Positions 45,125-56,009 of a stretch of DNA of 64,000 nucleotides are shown here, in pieces. The notes beneath the pieces were generated by a model. That model made no database searches, was not told where the DNA came from, and worked only from the letters and a program-made list of their open reading frames with translations. Made by a program: the position numbers and the translations under genes. Position 1 is the first letter of the stretch. Each line of letters opens with the position of its first letter. Source of the DNA: Pomphorhynchus laevis (Eukaryota > Acanthocephala > Palaeacanthocephala > Echinorhynchida > Pomphorhynchidae); NCBI GenBank assembly GCA_012934845.2, contig WNNJ02000325.1, positions 123,146 to 187,145 on the forward strand. The letters run 5' to 3'.

Positions 45125-46335
45125 CAATATGTTTGGGCGTATCCTAAACAAGCGTTTCCGTGACATTGTTGATATTACCGTAAACCACATAGGATTCGTC
45201 AAAAATTGTGGCACTTCTAACGTTATCCACTCAGCACGATTGACACTTGAAAAGCGCCTGGAGAAAAATCAGCCACTCCAAGTTGCATTCTCGGACTTAG
45301 GGAAAGCTTTCGCCCCTGTTCCACATGAATTAATATGGTATGTACGGCGACATCATCAAGTTCCAGAGCATATAATCCTATGGATGATGCTACACTACCA
45401 GAACGCTGAAAGCCTGGTTTTAACTGCAGCTGGGATGTCACGTCACATCCATTCGAATATCAGTGAGCGTTTATTTGGAAAGCGACCTCTCACCTGATTT
45501 ATTCAACACAGTTATTGACGCTATAACGCGTGATTTCCAAAAACCGATTCCTCACACAGTTCTATAGACTGACGATATATGGCTGGCGGTGGACAACAAA
45601 AACGACATGGAGGAATTAACTAAAGCCTGGAATAACCGACTTAGTCAATTCAAACTACAACTTAATCAAGGCAAGACTGAATACCTAACAACAGACCCAC
45701 AGGAAAGTCACATCATCAACATGAACAGCATTGATTTGAGACGTACGGACAAGTTCAAATACCTCGGAATCATACTTTCGGCAAGTGGCGACCTGACTCA
45801 TGAAATCACGGCACGAACAAACTCAGCGTGGACAAAATGGCGAACGGCGACAAACAGTTTATGTAACCGTCAAATTAAAGACCATCTAAAATCAAAGATC
45901 TATCGCTCATTCGTCCGCCCTGAGGCCATATACAGGACAGAGTGTAGGCATATTACCAAGGCAGCAGAACGACGTCTTGCGGTCATGGAGACTTTTATAA
46001 TGCTGCGATGGTTAATCGGAATAAGGCGATGTGACCATGTAAGAAATATGGATATCCTAGAGAGATACGGGTCGCCCCAATTGTGAGCAAAATGCAAGAG
46101 ACCAGACTCCAGTGGTACGGCAACGTGTTGTGATGTGAAAATTGATACATTGCAAAGACCGCCTTAAAGTACGAGATCAGAGTCAAACGTCCGAGAGTTC
46201 GACCCAAGCGGCGATGACTATATGGCTTTTATACATATTTGATGGCATCTTGACTTCACCAGATCATGCTCAAAATAGGGTGAAATGGAGGGATAAATCT
46301 TCCTGCCTCAAAGCGGAATAAAAGCTGAAGAATAA
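45125..46335 (+). mobile_element. 5'-truncated RTE-type LINE inserted in the Penelope-like element
   Basis: Starts inside the RT ('GRILNKRFRDIVDITVNHIG') and runs to a 3' tail ending 'aagaataatataat'. Flanks 'aaaatactgcaatc' (left) and 'aaaatactataatc' (right) look like a slightly mutated target-site duplication. The intact Penelope-like sequence at 9739-9752 shows the empty site. It belongs to a different RTE group from the Rex3-like copies, one I associate with nematodes and arthropods. Confidence 0.8.
45129..46086 (+). pseudogene. RTE reverse transcriptase (5'-truncated)
   Basis: First frame 45129-45497: 'GFVKNCGTSNVIHSARLTLE', 'AFSDLGKAFAPVPHELIWY' (motif A region; the catalytic aspartate is replaced by Ala after KAF), 'YQNAESLVLTAAG'. 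After a frameshift near 45460, 'DLSPDLFNTVIDAITRD' and a degraded 'TDDIW' (motif C), then 45589-46086: 'WNNRLSQFKLQLNQGKTEYL', 'FKYLGIILSASGDLTHEI' and 'MLRWLIGIRRCDHVRN'. Clear RTE RT and post-RT thumb, inactive. Confidence 0.85.
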
Positions 46336-46996
46336 TATAATAAAATACTATAATCGGACAATACAGTTGGTTACACTCAGTTCATTATTCTTACAGTTTA
46401 AATATTAAATAATAACGACAAAAATAGAATTCTTTATATAATGACACTAATTCTTATTTTATTAAGCTAACCAATAACGAAAGCTTAAATAGATCTAAGA
46501 TTAAAATTTGGAAAGATTATAAAATAAAATACGTCATTTGCATATATTTAGCCTCGCTGCTATGTTGGGTCGAATAATAGGGGTCGAAACCTGATAAGAT
46601 AGCAGTTCATATTGATAACCTCTAATCCTTATTCTGATACATTGTCTATTATTTGTTTGTCAATTCATAAAAATCGACTTTTATTTTAAATGAAAATTTT
46701 TAATTTTAACTTGATATAAGTTATATAAAATGTTATATAACAATTATTAATTATTTATTATTTAGTTATTTGAATGTTATTTAGTATTATTGTTAATTTG
46801 TAAATAATATAAAATATGTAAACTCAATTAGCTGATCTCATTTGCTACCTTTAGTACTTAAATTTTTTTTAAGCCTTTAACGTATCTAATCTGATCGGAT
46901 TCTATCTATACTTATCGTATCTAGACTGGTCCTTATTCTGATATATCGTATGTTATTTATTAGTCAATTCATAAAAATTGAATTTTATTTAAAATT

Positions 46997-47448
46997 TTGA
47001 ATGAATAATTGCATACACGAGCGAGTATCATCATTGGTCGGCTTCATAAATTATCCTCGTGTGAATTCGTTAATCCTAGATGCAGCACTGTACACTACAA
47101 TCAGCGTAGGTGGACCTCATCAGCAGTGAGCCTACGCCTACCTTTCGTGTTTCGGTCCTTTAATGATCTGCTGAAATATTCCTCTGCTGCCTTTCTGTAA
47201 AAACAAACGATACAGTTTGTAAGGAAAACATTTCCACTTGTGCAAACTGTACGTTGTATCCGTCTTTTGTAACAAAAAGACGAAGATAGCACTACAGTTG
47301 CCGGAAACAACCGACAATCTGTCTTTTGAATTTTCTTGACAGGAAACCGGAATCTGCCAGGTTAATTGAATGAATAATTGCATACACGAGCGAGTATCAT
47401 CATTTGGTCGGCTTCATAAATTATCCTCGTGTGAATTCGTTAATCCTA
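46997..47448 (-). repeat. Satellite B, isolated 1.2 units
   Basis: Same orientation as 49053-50145. It begins at 'gaatgaataattgcat', the same unit boundary that ends the main array at 53626, and stops at about 47448. It sits inside AT-rich sequence resembling the Penelope-like 3' UTR (46950-46996). Confidence 0.9.
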
Positions 47449-47737
47449 AATAAAATGTTATCTAGGATTGTAAAATCCTATATCTAGGAATGTTAAAATT
47501 TTAGTAATAAATTTTATCGTTATATAGTTTTGAAAAAATCTTATATGAATATTTATTATTTATAATTATTTTTAATTTATATATATTACAAAATGTAATT
47601 TAAGTTAGCTCATCTGATTTGTTTACTCATTTTTATTTATAATAATTTAAAAGGTATCAATTATCATAACTTTGATAGAAGTTTATCACCTAATTCTAAT
47701 TATCGTTTTTAAAACGTTGATACCATTATCGATAAAT

Positions 47738-47902
47738 AATTATTGGAGCTGGATCAAAGAAAAGAGGAAATTATTTTTGATATTTCGCTAAATTCTATTA
47801 GCATCTTCAGAAAATTGTTTTGAATTTTCTGAAGATGCTAACAGTAGTTAGTGAATATATCAAAAGTAATTTATTCTGTCCTTTGATCCAGCTCCAATAA
47901 TA
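47738..47902. mobile_element. Fold-back MITE, family 1
   Basis: Fourth copy: arms 'aattattggagctggatcaa' and complement, centre 'gaaaattgttttgaattttc'. It lies 1.1 kb before the main satellite B array. Confidence 0.85.
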
Positions 47903-48241
47903 ATTTACTACTTATCGTCTTAATTCTGTAAATGTATTTTTCATCGATACACACTTATCTTGAATAGTTATATATATTCAAATACACTAAATTATATTAT
48001 GTATATATCTTATATGTATGGTTATTTTATTTTTCAGCTGTAATGCATGCAGTTTCTGTATGAATATTTATTATTTATAATTATTTATTTTTATTTTTAA
48101 TTTGTATTAAATTAAAAAATAACGGAAGTTATTATTATAGTTACCAAAATAATAATTTTAGAGTGTATTTTTTTAATTTCTAGAAAACGCATATTTTAAT
48201 TAAACTAAAAATTTTGAGTTTTACTTATACAGCATATATGG

Positions 48242-48442
48242 TTACCCAGGTTCGACTTCATCTGAATCGGTTCTCGACAAAAATATTGTTCGTTTTTTCC
48301 TATACATAATGGCGATGTGACCAGAATGAAGAAAAATTCTTCCATCTTTTATTTTTTCACAATTTTCTTTGAATGTTATTTTTGCTTGCATGAAAAACTG
48401 TTCGTCATCGGAATCACTTGAAGATGTTGAATTTAAAGGCTC
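48242..48442 (-). CDS. Candidate host exon, uncharacterised
   Basis: Minus-strand open segment of 66 codons plus TAA, behind a good acceptor ('ttctttgtttaag', ending at 48443). Phase 0 from the acceptor: 'EPLNSTSSSDSDDEQFFM' then 'KIKDGRIFLHSGHIAIMYRK' and 'FLSRTDSDEVEPG'. The acidic Ser/Asp run followed by a beta-rich stretch looks like genuine protein, unlike the flanking AT-rich DNA. The TAA overlaps a possible donor (CCTGG|GTAACC), so it may be a last exon or an internal one. No partner exon was found. I do not recognise the family. Confidence 0.45.
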   Translation of the reverse strand, partial: EPLNSTSSSDSDDEQFFMQAKITFKENCEKIKDGRIFLHSGHIAIMYRKKRTIFLSRTDSDEVEPG

Positions 48443-48602
48443 CTTAAACAAAGAAATTATGATCACTGCTTCTTACAATAAAAAATGCACATGTTATGAT
48501 TTTATAAAATCATAAATGAAATTTTTGAACAGGATAACAAAACGCAAATGTATTTTTGTATTTCTCTACATGCTGGCATTAACAGGAAATTAAAACAATT
48601 TT

Positions 48603-48838
48603 TATTAGAAGGCGAAGAAACATTGTGATTTATTTGGTTATAATCAAATATTTCGATTGCGCTCTGGCACGCCATCTTCAGGGTTGTAAGTAGTAATAGC
48701 CAAAGAAATTTTGAACCAAATTTTTAACCTGTTTAAAAATTTCTTTAGTTATTACTATTTACAACCCTGAAGATGACGTGTCAGAGCGCCGTCGAAATAT
48801 TGGATTATAAATCACAATATTTCCTCGCCTTCTAACAA
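48603..48838. mobile_element. Fold-back element, family 3
   Basis: Arms of about 100 bp: left 'agaaggcgaagaaacattgt' to 'cagggttgtaagtagtaat', right their complement with ~10% differences, around a short centre near 48716-48730. The inner blocks 'cgaaatattggat' and 'gaagatg' recall the repeats at 6330 and 11100 but the ends differ. 48840-49040 has nothing further. Confidence 0.8.
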
Positions 48839-49040
48839 TGAATTTGATTTTTTTCTAAAAAGATTTTGATTGGAAACAAATATTCACAAAAAAATTAGTT
48901 TGATGAACCGATAAAAATAAATTTGTGTTATGTTGATTCTGTTCCAAAACTTCAAATTTAAAAAATAAATCAAAATCAGTTAAATCAAATAAAAAAAATT
49001 AATTATTTATTATCGTATGAGTAATTTCAAAAATGTTAAC

Positions 49041-49052
49041 TAACGTCTAAAT
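49041..49052. repeat. 12-bp direct repeat flanking the satellite B array (left)
   Basis: taacgtctaaat, identical to 53627-53638. Looks like a target-site duplication of the whole array. Confidence 0.8.
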
Positions 49053-50145
49053 CATTTGGTCGGCTTCATAAATTATCCTCGTGTGAATTCTTTAATCCTA
49101 GATGCAGCACTGTACACTACAATCAGCGTAGGTGGACCTCATCAGCAGTGAGCCAACGCTTACCTTTCGTGTTTCGGTCCTTTAATGATCTGCTAAAATT
49201 TTCCTATGCTGCCTTTCTGTAAAAACAAACGATACAGTTTGTAAGGAAACATTTCCACTTGTGCAAACTGTACGTTGTTTCCGTCTTTTGTAACAAAAAG
49301 ACGGAGATAGCACTACAGTTGCCGGAAACAACCGACAATCTGTCTTTTGAATTTTCTTGACAGGAAACCGGAATCTGCCAAATTAATAGAATGAATAAAT
49401 GCATACACGAGCAAGTATCATCATTTGGTCGGCTTCATAAATTATCCTTGTGTGAATTCTTTAATCCTAGATGCAGCACTGTACACTACAATCAGCGTAG
49501 GTAAACCTTATCAGCAGTGAGCATACGCCTACCTTTCGTGTTTCGGTCCTTTAATGATCTGCTGAAATTTTCCTCTGCTGCCTTTCTGTAAAAACAAACA
49601 ATACAGTTTGTAAGGAAAACATTTTCACTTGTGCAAACTGTACGTTGTTTCCGTCTTTTGTAACAAAAAGACGGAGATAGCACTACAGTTGCCGGAAACA
49701 ACCAACAATCTGTCTTTTGAATTTTGTTGACAGGAAACTGGAATCTGCCTGGTTAATAGAATGAATAATTGCATACACGAGCGAGTATCATCATTAAGTC
49801 GGCTTCATAAATTATCCTCGTGTGAATTCTTTAATCCTAGATGCAGCACTGTACACTACAATCAGCGAAGGTGGACCTCATCAGCAGTGAGACTACGCCT
49901 ACCTTTCGTGTTTCGGTCCTTTAATGATCTGCTGAAATTTTCCTCTGCTGCCTTTCTGTAAAAACAAACGATACAGTTTGTAAGGAAAACATTTCCACTT
50001 GTGCAAACTGTACTTTTTTCCGTCTTTTGTAACAAAAAGACGGAGATAGCACTACAGTTGCGGAAACAACCGACAATCTGTCTTTTGAATTTTGTTGACA
50101 GGAAACCGGAATCTGACAGGTTAATAGAATGAATAATTGCATACA
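49053..50145 (-). repeat. Satellite B array, inverted left block (~3 units)
   Basis: About 2.95 units of 370 bp in minus orientation. Begins 'catttggtcggcttcataaa' directly after the 12-bp repeat. The units differ by several substitutions each, more than those of the right block. The switch to the opposite orientation is at about 50145, between 'gcatacaa' and 'gaaaggtagg'. Confidence 0.95.
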
Positions 50146-53100
50146 AGAAAGGTAGGCGTAGGCTCACTGCTGATGAGGTCCACCTACGCTGATTGTAGTG
50201 TACAGTGCTGCATCTAGGATTAAAGAATTCACACGAGGATAATTTATGAAGCCGACCAAATGATGATACTCGCTCGTGTATGCAATTATTCATTCTATTA
50301 ACCTGGCAGATTCCGGTTTCCTGTCAAGAAAATTCAAAAGACAGATTGTCGGTTGTTTCCGGCAACTGTAGTGCTATCTCCGTCTTTTTGTTACAAAAGA
50401 CGGAAACAACGTACAGTTTGCACAAGTGGAAATGTTTTCCTTACAAACTGTATCGTTTGTTTTTACAGAAAGGCAGCAGAGGAAAATTTCAGCAGATCAT
50501 TAAAGGACCGAAACACGAAAGGTAGGCGTAGGCTCACTGCTGATGAGGTCCACCTACGCTGATTGTAGTGTACAGTGCTGCATCTAGGATTAAAGAATTC
50601 ACACGAGGATAATTTATGAAGCCGACCAAATGATGATACTCGCTCGTGTATGCAATTATTCATTCTATTAACCTGGCAGATTCCGGTTTCCTGTCAAGAA
50701 AATTCAAAAGACAGATTGTCGGTTGTTTCCGGCAACTGTAGTGCTATCTCCGTCTTTTTGTTACAAAAGACGGAAACAACGTACAGTTTGCACAAGTGGA
50801 AATGTTTTCCTTACAAACTGTATCGTTTGTTTTTACAGAAAGGCAGCAGAGGAAAATTTCAGCAGATCATTAAAGGACCGAAACACGAAAGGTAGGCGTA
50901 GGCTCACTGCTGATGAGGTCCACCTACGCTGATTGTAGTGTACAGTGCTGCATCTAGGATTAAAGAATTCACACGAGGATAATTTATGAAGCCGACCAAA
51001 TGATGATACTCGCTCGTGTATGCAATTATTCATTCTATTAACCTGGCAGATTCCGGTTTCCTGTCAACAAAATTCAAAAGACAGATTGTCGGTTGTTTCC
51101 GGCAACTGTAGTGCTATCTCCGTCTTTTTGTTACAAAAGACGGAAACAACGTACAGTTTGCACAAGTGGAAATGTTTTCCTTACAAACTGTATCGTTTGT
51201 TTTTACAGAAAGGCAGCAGAGGAAAATTTCAGCAGATCATTAAAGGACCGAAACACGAAAGGTAGGCGTAGGCTCACTGCTGATGAGGTCCACCTACGCT
51301 GATTGTAGTGTACAGTGCTGCATCTAGGATTAAAGAATTCACACGAGGATAATTTATGAAGCCGACCAAATGATGATACTCGCTCGTGTATGCAATTATT
51401 CATTCTATTAACCTGGCAGATTCCGGTTTCCTGTCAAGAAAATTCAAAAGACAGATTGTCGGTTGTTTCCGGCAACTGTAGTGCTATCTCCGTCTTTTTG
51501 TTACAAAAGACGGAAACAACGTACAGTTTGCACAAGTGGAAATGTTTTCCTTACAAACTGTATCGTTTGTTTTTACAGAAAGGCAGCAGAGGAAAATTTC
51601 AGCAGATCATTAAAGGACCGAAACACGAAAGGTAGGCGTAGGCTCACTGCTGATGAGGTCCACCTACGCTGATTGTAGTGTACAGTGCTGCATCTAGGAT
51701 TAAAGAATTCACACGAGGATAATTTATGAAGCCGACCAAATGATGATACTCGCTCGTGTATGCAATTATTCATTCTATTAACCTGGCAGATTCCGGTTTC
51801 CTGTCAACAAAATTCAAAAGACAGATTGTCGGTTGTTTCCGGCAACTGTAGTGCTATCTCCGTCTTTTTGTTACAAAAGACGGAAACAACGTACAGTTTG
51901 CACAAGTGGAAATGTTTTCCTTACAAACTGTATCGTTTGTTTTTACAGAAAGGCAGCAGAGGAAAATTTCAGCAGATCATTAAAGGACCGAAACACGAAA
52001 GGTAGGCGTAGGCTCACTGCTGATGAGGTCCACCTACGCTGATTGTAGTGTACAGTGCTGCATCTAGGATTAAAGAATTCACACGAGGATAATTTATGAA
52101 GCCGACCAAATGATGATACTCGCTCGTGTATGCAATTATTCATTCTATTAATCTAGCAGATTCCGGTTTCCTGTCAACAAAATTCAAAAGACAGATTGTC
52201 GGTTGTTTCCGGCAACTGTAGTGCTATCTCCGTCTTTTTGTTACAAAAGACGGAAACAACGTACAGTTTGCACAAGTGGAAATGTTTTCCTTACAAACTG
52301 TATCGTTTGTTTTTACAGAAAGGCAGCAGAGGAAAATTTCAGCAGATCATTAAAGGACCGAAACACGAAAGGTAGGCGTAGGCTCACTGCTGATGAGGTC
52401 CACCTACGCTGATTGTAGTGTACAGTGCTGCATCTAGGATTAAAGAATTCACACGAGGATAATTTATGAAGCCGACCAAATAATGATACTCGCTCATTTA
52501 TGCAATTATTCATTCTATTAACCTGGCAGATTTCGGTTTCCTGTCAACAAAATTCAAAAGACAGATTGTCGGTTGTTTCCGGTCAACTGTAGTGCTATCT
52601 CCGTCTTTTTGTTACAAAAGACGGAAACAACGTACAGTTTGCACAAGTGGAAATGTTTTCCTTACAAACTGTATCGTTTGTTTTTACAGAAAGGCAGCAG
52701 AGGAAAATTTCAGCAGATCATTAAAGGACCGAAACACGAAAGGTAGGCGTAGGCTCACTGCTAATGAGGTCTACCTACGCTGATTGTAGTGTTCAGTGCT
52801 GCATCTAGGATTAAAGAATTCACACGAGGATAATTTATGAAGCCGACCAAATGATGATACTCGCTCGTGTATGCAATTATTCATTCTATTAATCTAGCAG
52901 ATTCCGGTTTCCTGTCAACAAAATTCAAAAGACAGATTGTCGGTTGTTTCCGGCAACTGTAGGTCTATCTCCGTCTTTTTGTTACAAAAGACGGAAACAA
53001 CTTACAGTTTGCACAAGTGGAAATGTTTTCCTTACAAACTGTATCGTTTGTTTTTACAGAAAGGCAGCAGAGGAATATTTCAGCAGATCATTAAAGGACC

Positions 53101-53626
53101 GAAACACGAAAGGTAGGCGTAGGCTCACTGCTGATGAGGTCCACCTACGCTGATTGTAGTGTACAGTGCTGCATCTAGGATTAAAGAATTCACACGAGGA
53201 TAATTTATGAAGCCGACCAAATGATGATACTCGCTCGTGTATGCAATTATTCATTCTATTAACCTGGCAGATTCCGGTTTCCTGTCAACAAAATTCAAAA
53301 GACAGATTGTCGGTTGTTTCCGGCAACTGTAGTGCTATCTCCGTCTTTTTGTTACAAAAGACGGAAACAACGTACAGTTTGCACAAGTGGAAATGTTTTC
53401 CTTACAAACTGTATCGTTTGTTTTTACAGAAAGGCAGCAGAGGAAAATTTCAGCAGATCATTAAAGGACCGAAACACGAAAGGTAGGTGTAGGCTCACTG
53501 CTGATGAAGTCCACCTACGCTGATTGCTGTGTACAGTGCTGCATCTAGGATTAAAGAATTCACACGAGGATAATTTATGAAGCCGACCAAATAATGATAC
53601 TCGCTCGTTTATGCAATTGTTCATTC
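50146..53626 (+). repeat. Satellite B array, main block (~9.4 units of 370 bp)
   Basis: Strictly periodic at 370 bp (e.g. 50293, 50663, 51033, 51403, 51773, 52143). Units from 50293 to 52143 are almost identical, differing mainly at one G/C site (50328 G, 50698 G, 51068 C, 51438 G, 51808 C, 52178 C). Later units accumulate changes. Three overlapping open frames (66, 69 and 81 codons) recur in every unit simply because the DNA repeats; they are not supported as genes. Ends at 'ttcattc' before the second 12-bp repeat. Confidence 0.97.
50505..50577 (+). ncRNA. Rearranged hammerhead motif in satellite B (one instance)
   Basis: Hammerhead pieces in the order GAAA strand, CUGAUGA strand, cleavage strand. 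GGACC (50505-50509), GAAA (50510-50513), ACAC (50513-50516), GCGTAGG (50526-50532), then a 20-nt loop holding CACTG-CTGATGA-GGTCC (50535-50551), then CCTACGC (50553-50559), GTGT (50568-50571), A (50572, expected cleavage after it), CAGTG (50573-50577). Stem II = GGTCC/GGACC, stem III = ACAC/GTGT, stem I = CAGTG/CACTG, triplet GUA. The hairpin GCGTAGG/CCTACGC puts the CTGATGA strand exactly in its apical loop. Present in every unit of the array. Ribozyme activity, probably between copies, is inferred. Confidence 0.55.
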
Positions 53627-53638
53627 TAACGTCTAAAT
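53627..53638. repeat. 12-bp direct repeat flanking the satellite B array (right)
   Basis: taacgtctaaat, partner of 49041-49052. 53640-55230 is AT-rich with no gene or element that I can support. Confidence 0.8.
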
Positions 53639-55229
53639 ATCAAATTATTTTGTTTAGTTATTTATAGAATTTTTTGGTGTCGCACATATGTTTATGTATG
53701 TGATAAAGTCTAATTAAATAGCTGTACAAACCTTTTATAACGACCATTATTGACAGGATTATATTTTTCATACTAATTTTAATACGACACTCAACTACAT
53801 CGCTATCTGACTGAATTTTAAAACGTTAAGAAATTAAATTAAAATTAAGATGTTAAGATCTTGAGATGTTATTTAATTAACATCTTAAATTAAAATTCAA
53901 AATACTATTTTGAGAATGTGAAAAGGTTGAATCTGATTATTTTCGAGTTTGGAGAAGGTAAATAAAAAATTTTACTATGTAAAATAATGAAAATATTGGA
54001 CATTCAGATTTTTAAATATTCAAATATCAAATTTTGTTAAAAAATATAAATATCAAATTTTGTTAAAAAGTATAAATACGTAATAGACGAAATAAATGCT
54101 AAACAAGTAAATGCAATGTATGCTAAACTTTTAAAAGATTTAAACGAAATGTATTGAAAACAAGTAAATGCAATCAATGCATTCTAAACTTTTAAAAGTT
54201 TGAAACGAAATGTATACTAAACTTTTAACATAATTTGATAGCTGAATAAACTGAATGTTAAAATATTTGCAAAACCAAACAACTTATCTTGATACAAACT
54301 ATAAATTTAATAAATTAAAATTGTTATAAAAAATTTGTTATTGCAATTTTTAGTAGAAATTTCAAGTAATAATTATCAAAGGTGCTTGATAATGGCAATA
54401 TCGTTGAGGGAAAATCATCATCAATATTCAAATTATCCAATATTTATTTACCTTTGTACCCTCAATTATTACTAAAAATACAGATCAAATGCGCATCTTT
54501 GCAATATGAATAAATTGAGTTTTATCTTGGTTATTAGTATAACAATTTATATGGGGATACTGATATTAAATATCCATCGATAAAACAGTTTGCTTCTATA
54601 GTTCAAATCTAAAAAATACATAAACTTCTTATAATCATGTAGTATTCAATATTAATACATTATATTTAAATAATTTTATAATAATATGTTGTTAATAATT
54701 AAAATATTTATTCTATATTAACATATACGATATTAAATTGTAAAATATCTAATAAAATATATGTTAATAATCTGATAATAATCTCAAATTACATTTAATA
54801 AATAAGTTAACAAGCATGTAAGCTGTTTAGAATTTGGTACAATTAAAAAAATGGTTCCAAATTCTTACATATGATTTATTTACGATTAAAGTATTCTAAA
54901 ATTATTATATTTATCATAATAATGCCAATATAATTTTCAAATAATTACTATATTGGCATTTATATTTATAAATTTATGTGGAAATATGATTCAATTGTAG
55001 AGATAAGTATGCGACTAAACTTTTCGACTATATGAGCAGAAAAATATAATGATATAAAATTTTTGATACCATCTCACTATCTTAATGCTTAGAAAGTAAC
55101 TAAGCATCAAATGACTTTTACTACAATCCTACAAATTTGAACTATAGCTATCGCTTGCAGCAGTGAGTATTTATATCTCGACTTTATATGAACAAAACGA
55201 CCAAAAATAAAGATATAACCAAAAATTAA

Positions 55230-56005
55230 GATATAAACAAAGATTGCGTGGTAAACTGAAAGCTTTGCTCGAAGACTCAACTATCGTTTCACAAAGACAG
55301 ACCTATACAAATAACGCATTGTGCCTTAGCTGCACCAATCCGCTACTCAATCTCCTTGATGTACCTACCGTCCGTCGAGAACAATACCCAAAGATCCTTG
55401 AAATCCTCCACATTAAGAAGAATATTTTCCCAAATTAGGATTGACATTGGCACCTGAATCCTAAACGAACACATGGAGAAGTCTTGAAGGTACTAACCAA
55501 CATCCATACCGCTTAGCATTCCATCGAGAATCGATCTATTACGAATTGTAAGTACTCAGGACAAGAAGCCAACAAGGCAACGTCATCTGCAAAAGCAAAG
55601 ATGGTATCCTAATGGAAACAAACTGAAGACCGATATCCGTCATAGCAGCCCGTCTCGAAATTTTGTCCATCTAAACAAGGAACAAAAGTGGAGACAAAGG
55701 ACAACCCTGACAAAGCCAAACTCCTGCTGAAAATGATTCAGACTTCCTACCTAGAACACGAACACAACTTATACGTTGTTCATACAGAGAAGACACAGTT
55801 ACACGAAGAAAGTGTGGTACTCCATACTTCCTCAGTACCTACCACAACCTCTCTCGCCAAACTCGGTCGAACGCCTTTTCGAAATCTACAAAGCACATGT
55901 AGACCGGTTGAGCGAACTTCCAAGACCGTTCAAGGATAGATTTAAGAGTAAAGAGCTGATCAGGAGTTCAATGACCTAGAAGAAAGTTGCATTGTTCCTA
56001 TCATG
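55230..56005 (-). mobile_element. Rex3-like RTE LINE fragment
   Basis: Collinear with 34690-35400 in the long copy (e.g. 'ccatcgagaatcgatc', 'gacaagaagccaacaaggca', 'cagcccgtctcgaaattttg'), with ~10% differences. It covers the end of the RT and the start of the thumb; no long open frame survives on the minus strand. Confidence 0.85.
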
Positions 56006-56009
56006 TGAA

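Larger units (their letters stand above)
44755..46850 (+). mobile_element. Internally deleted Penelope-like element (Naiad-like) split by an RTE LINE
   Basis: 44755-45124: GIY-YIG end and linker, parallel to 7370-7630, then the N-terminal start seen at 9650. It resumes after the LINE at about 46336 with N-terminal and pre-RT scraps (46336-46530), skips the RT, and ends with the 3' UTR (46530-46850), including the terminal signature (46822-46840). Broken in several places. Confidence 0.75.

Noticed and set aside
44755-46850. Treating 44755-45124 and 46336-46850 as two separate Penelope-like insertions
   Set aside because: They are in the same orientation and order, and the RTE insert between them has matching flanks, so one interrupted and internally deleted copy is simpler.
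50505-50551. Satellite B read as a compact type II hammerhead (GGACC-GAAA ... CTGATGA-GGTCC)
   Set aside because: Stem II fits, but the 26 nt between GAAA and CTGATGA cannot supply both stem III with a cleavage triplet and a stem I next to CTGATGA. The partner strands are found downstream instead.
49204-53624. Dozens of 60-81 codon frames in satellite B on both strands
   Set aside because: They recur only because the DNA repeats, occupy three overlapping frames, and break wherever a unit has an indel. No start context or family motif.
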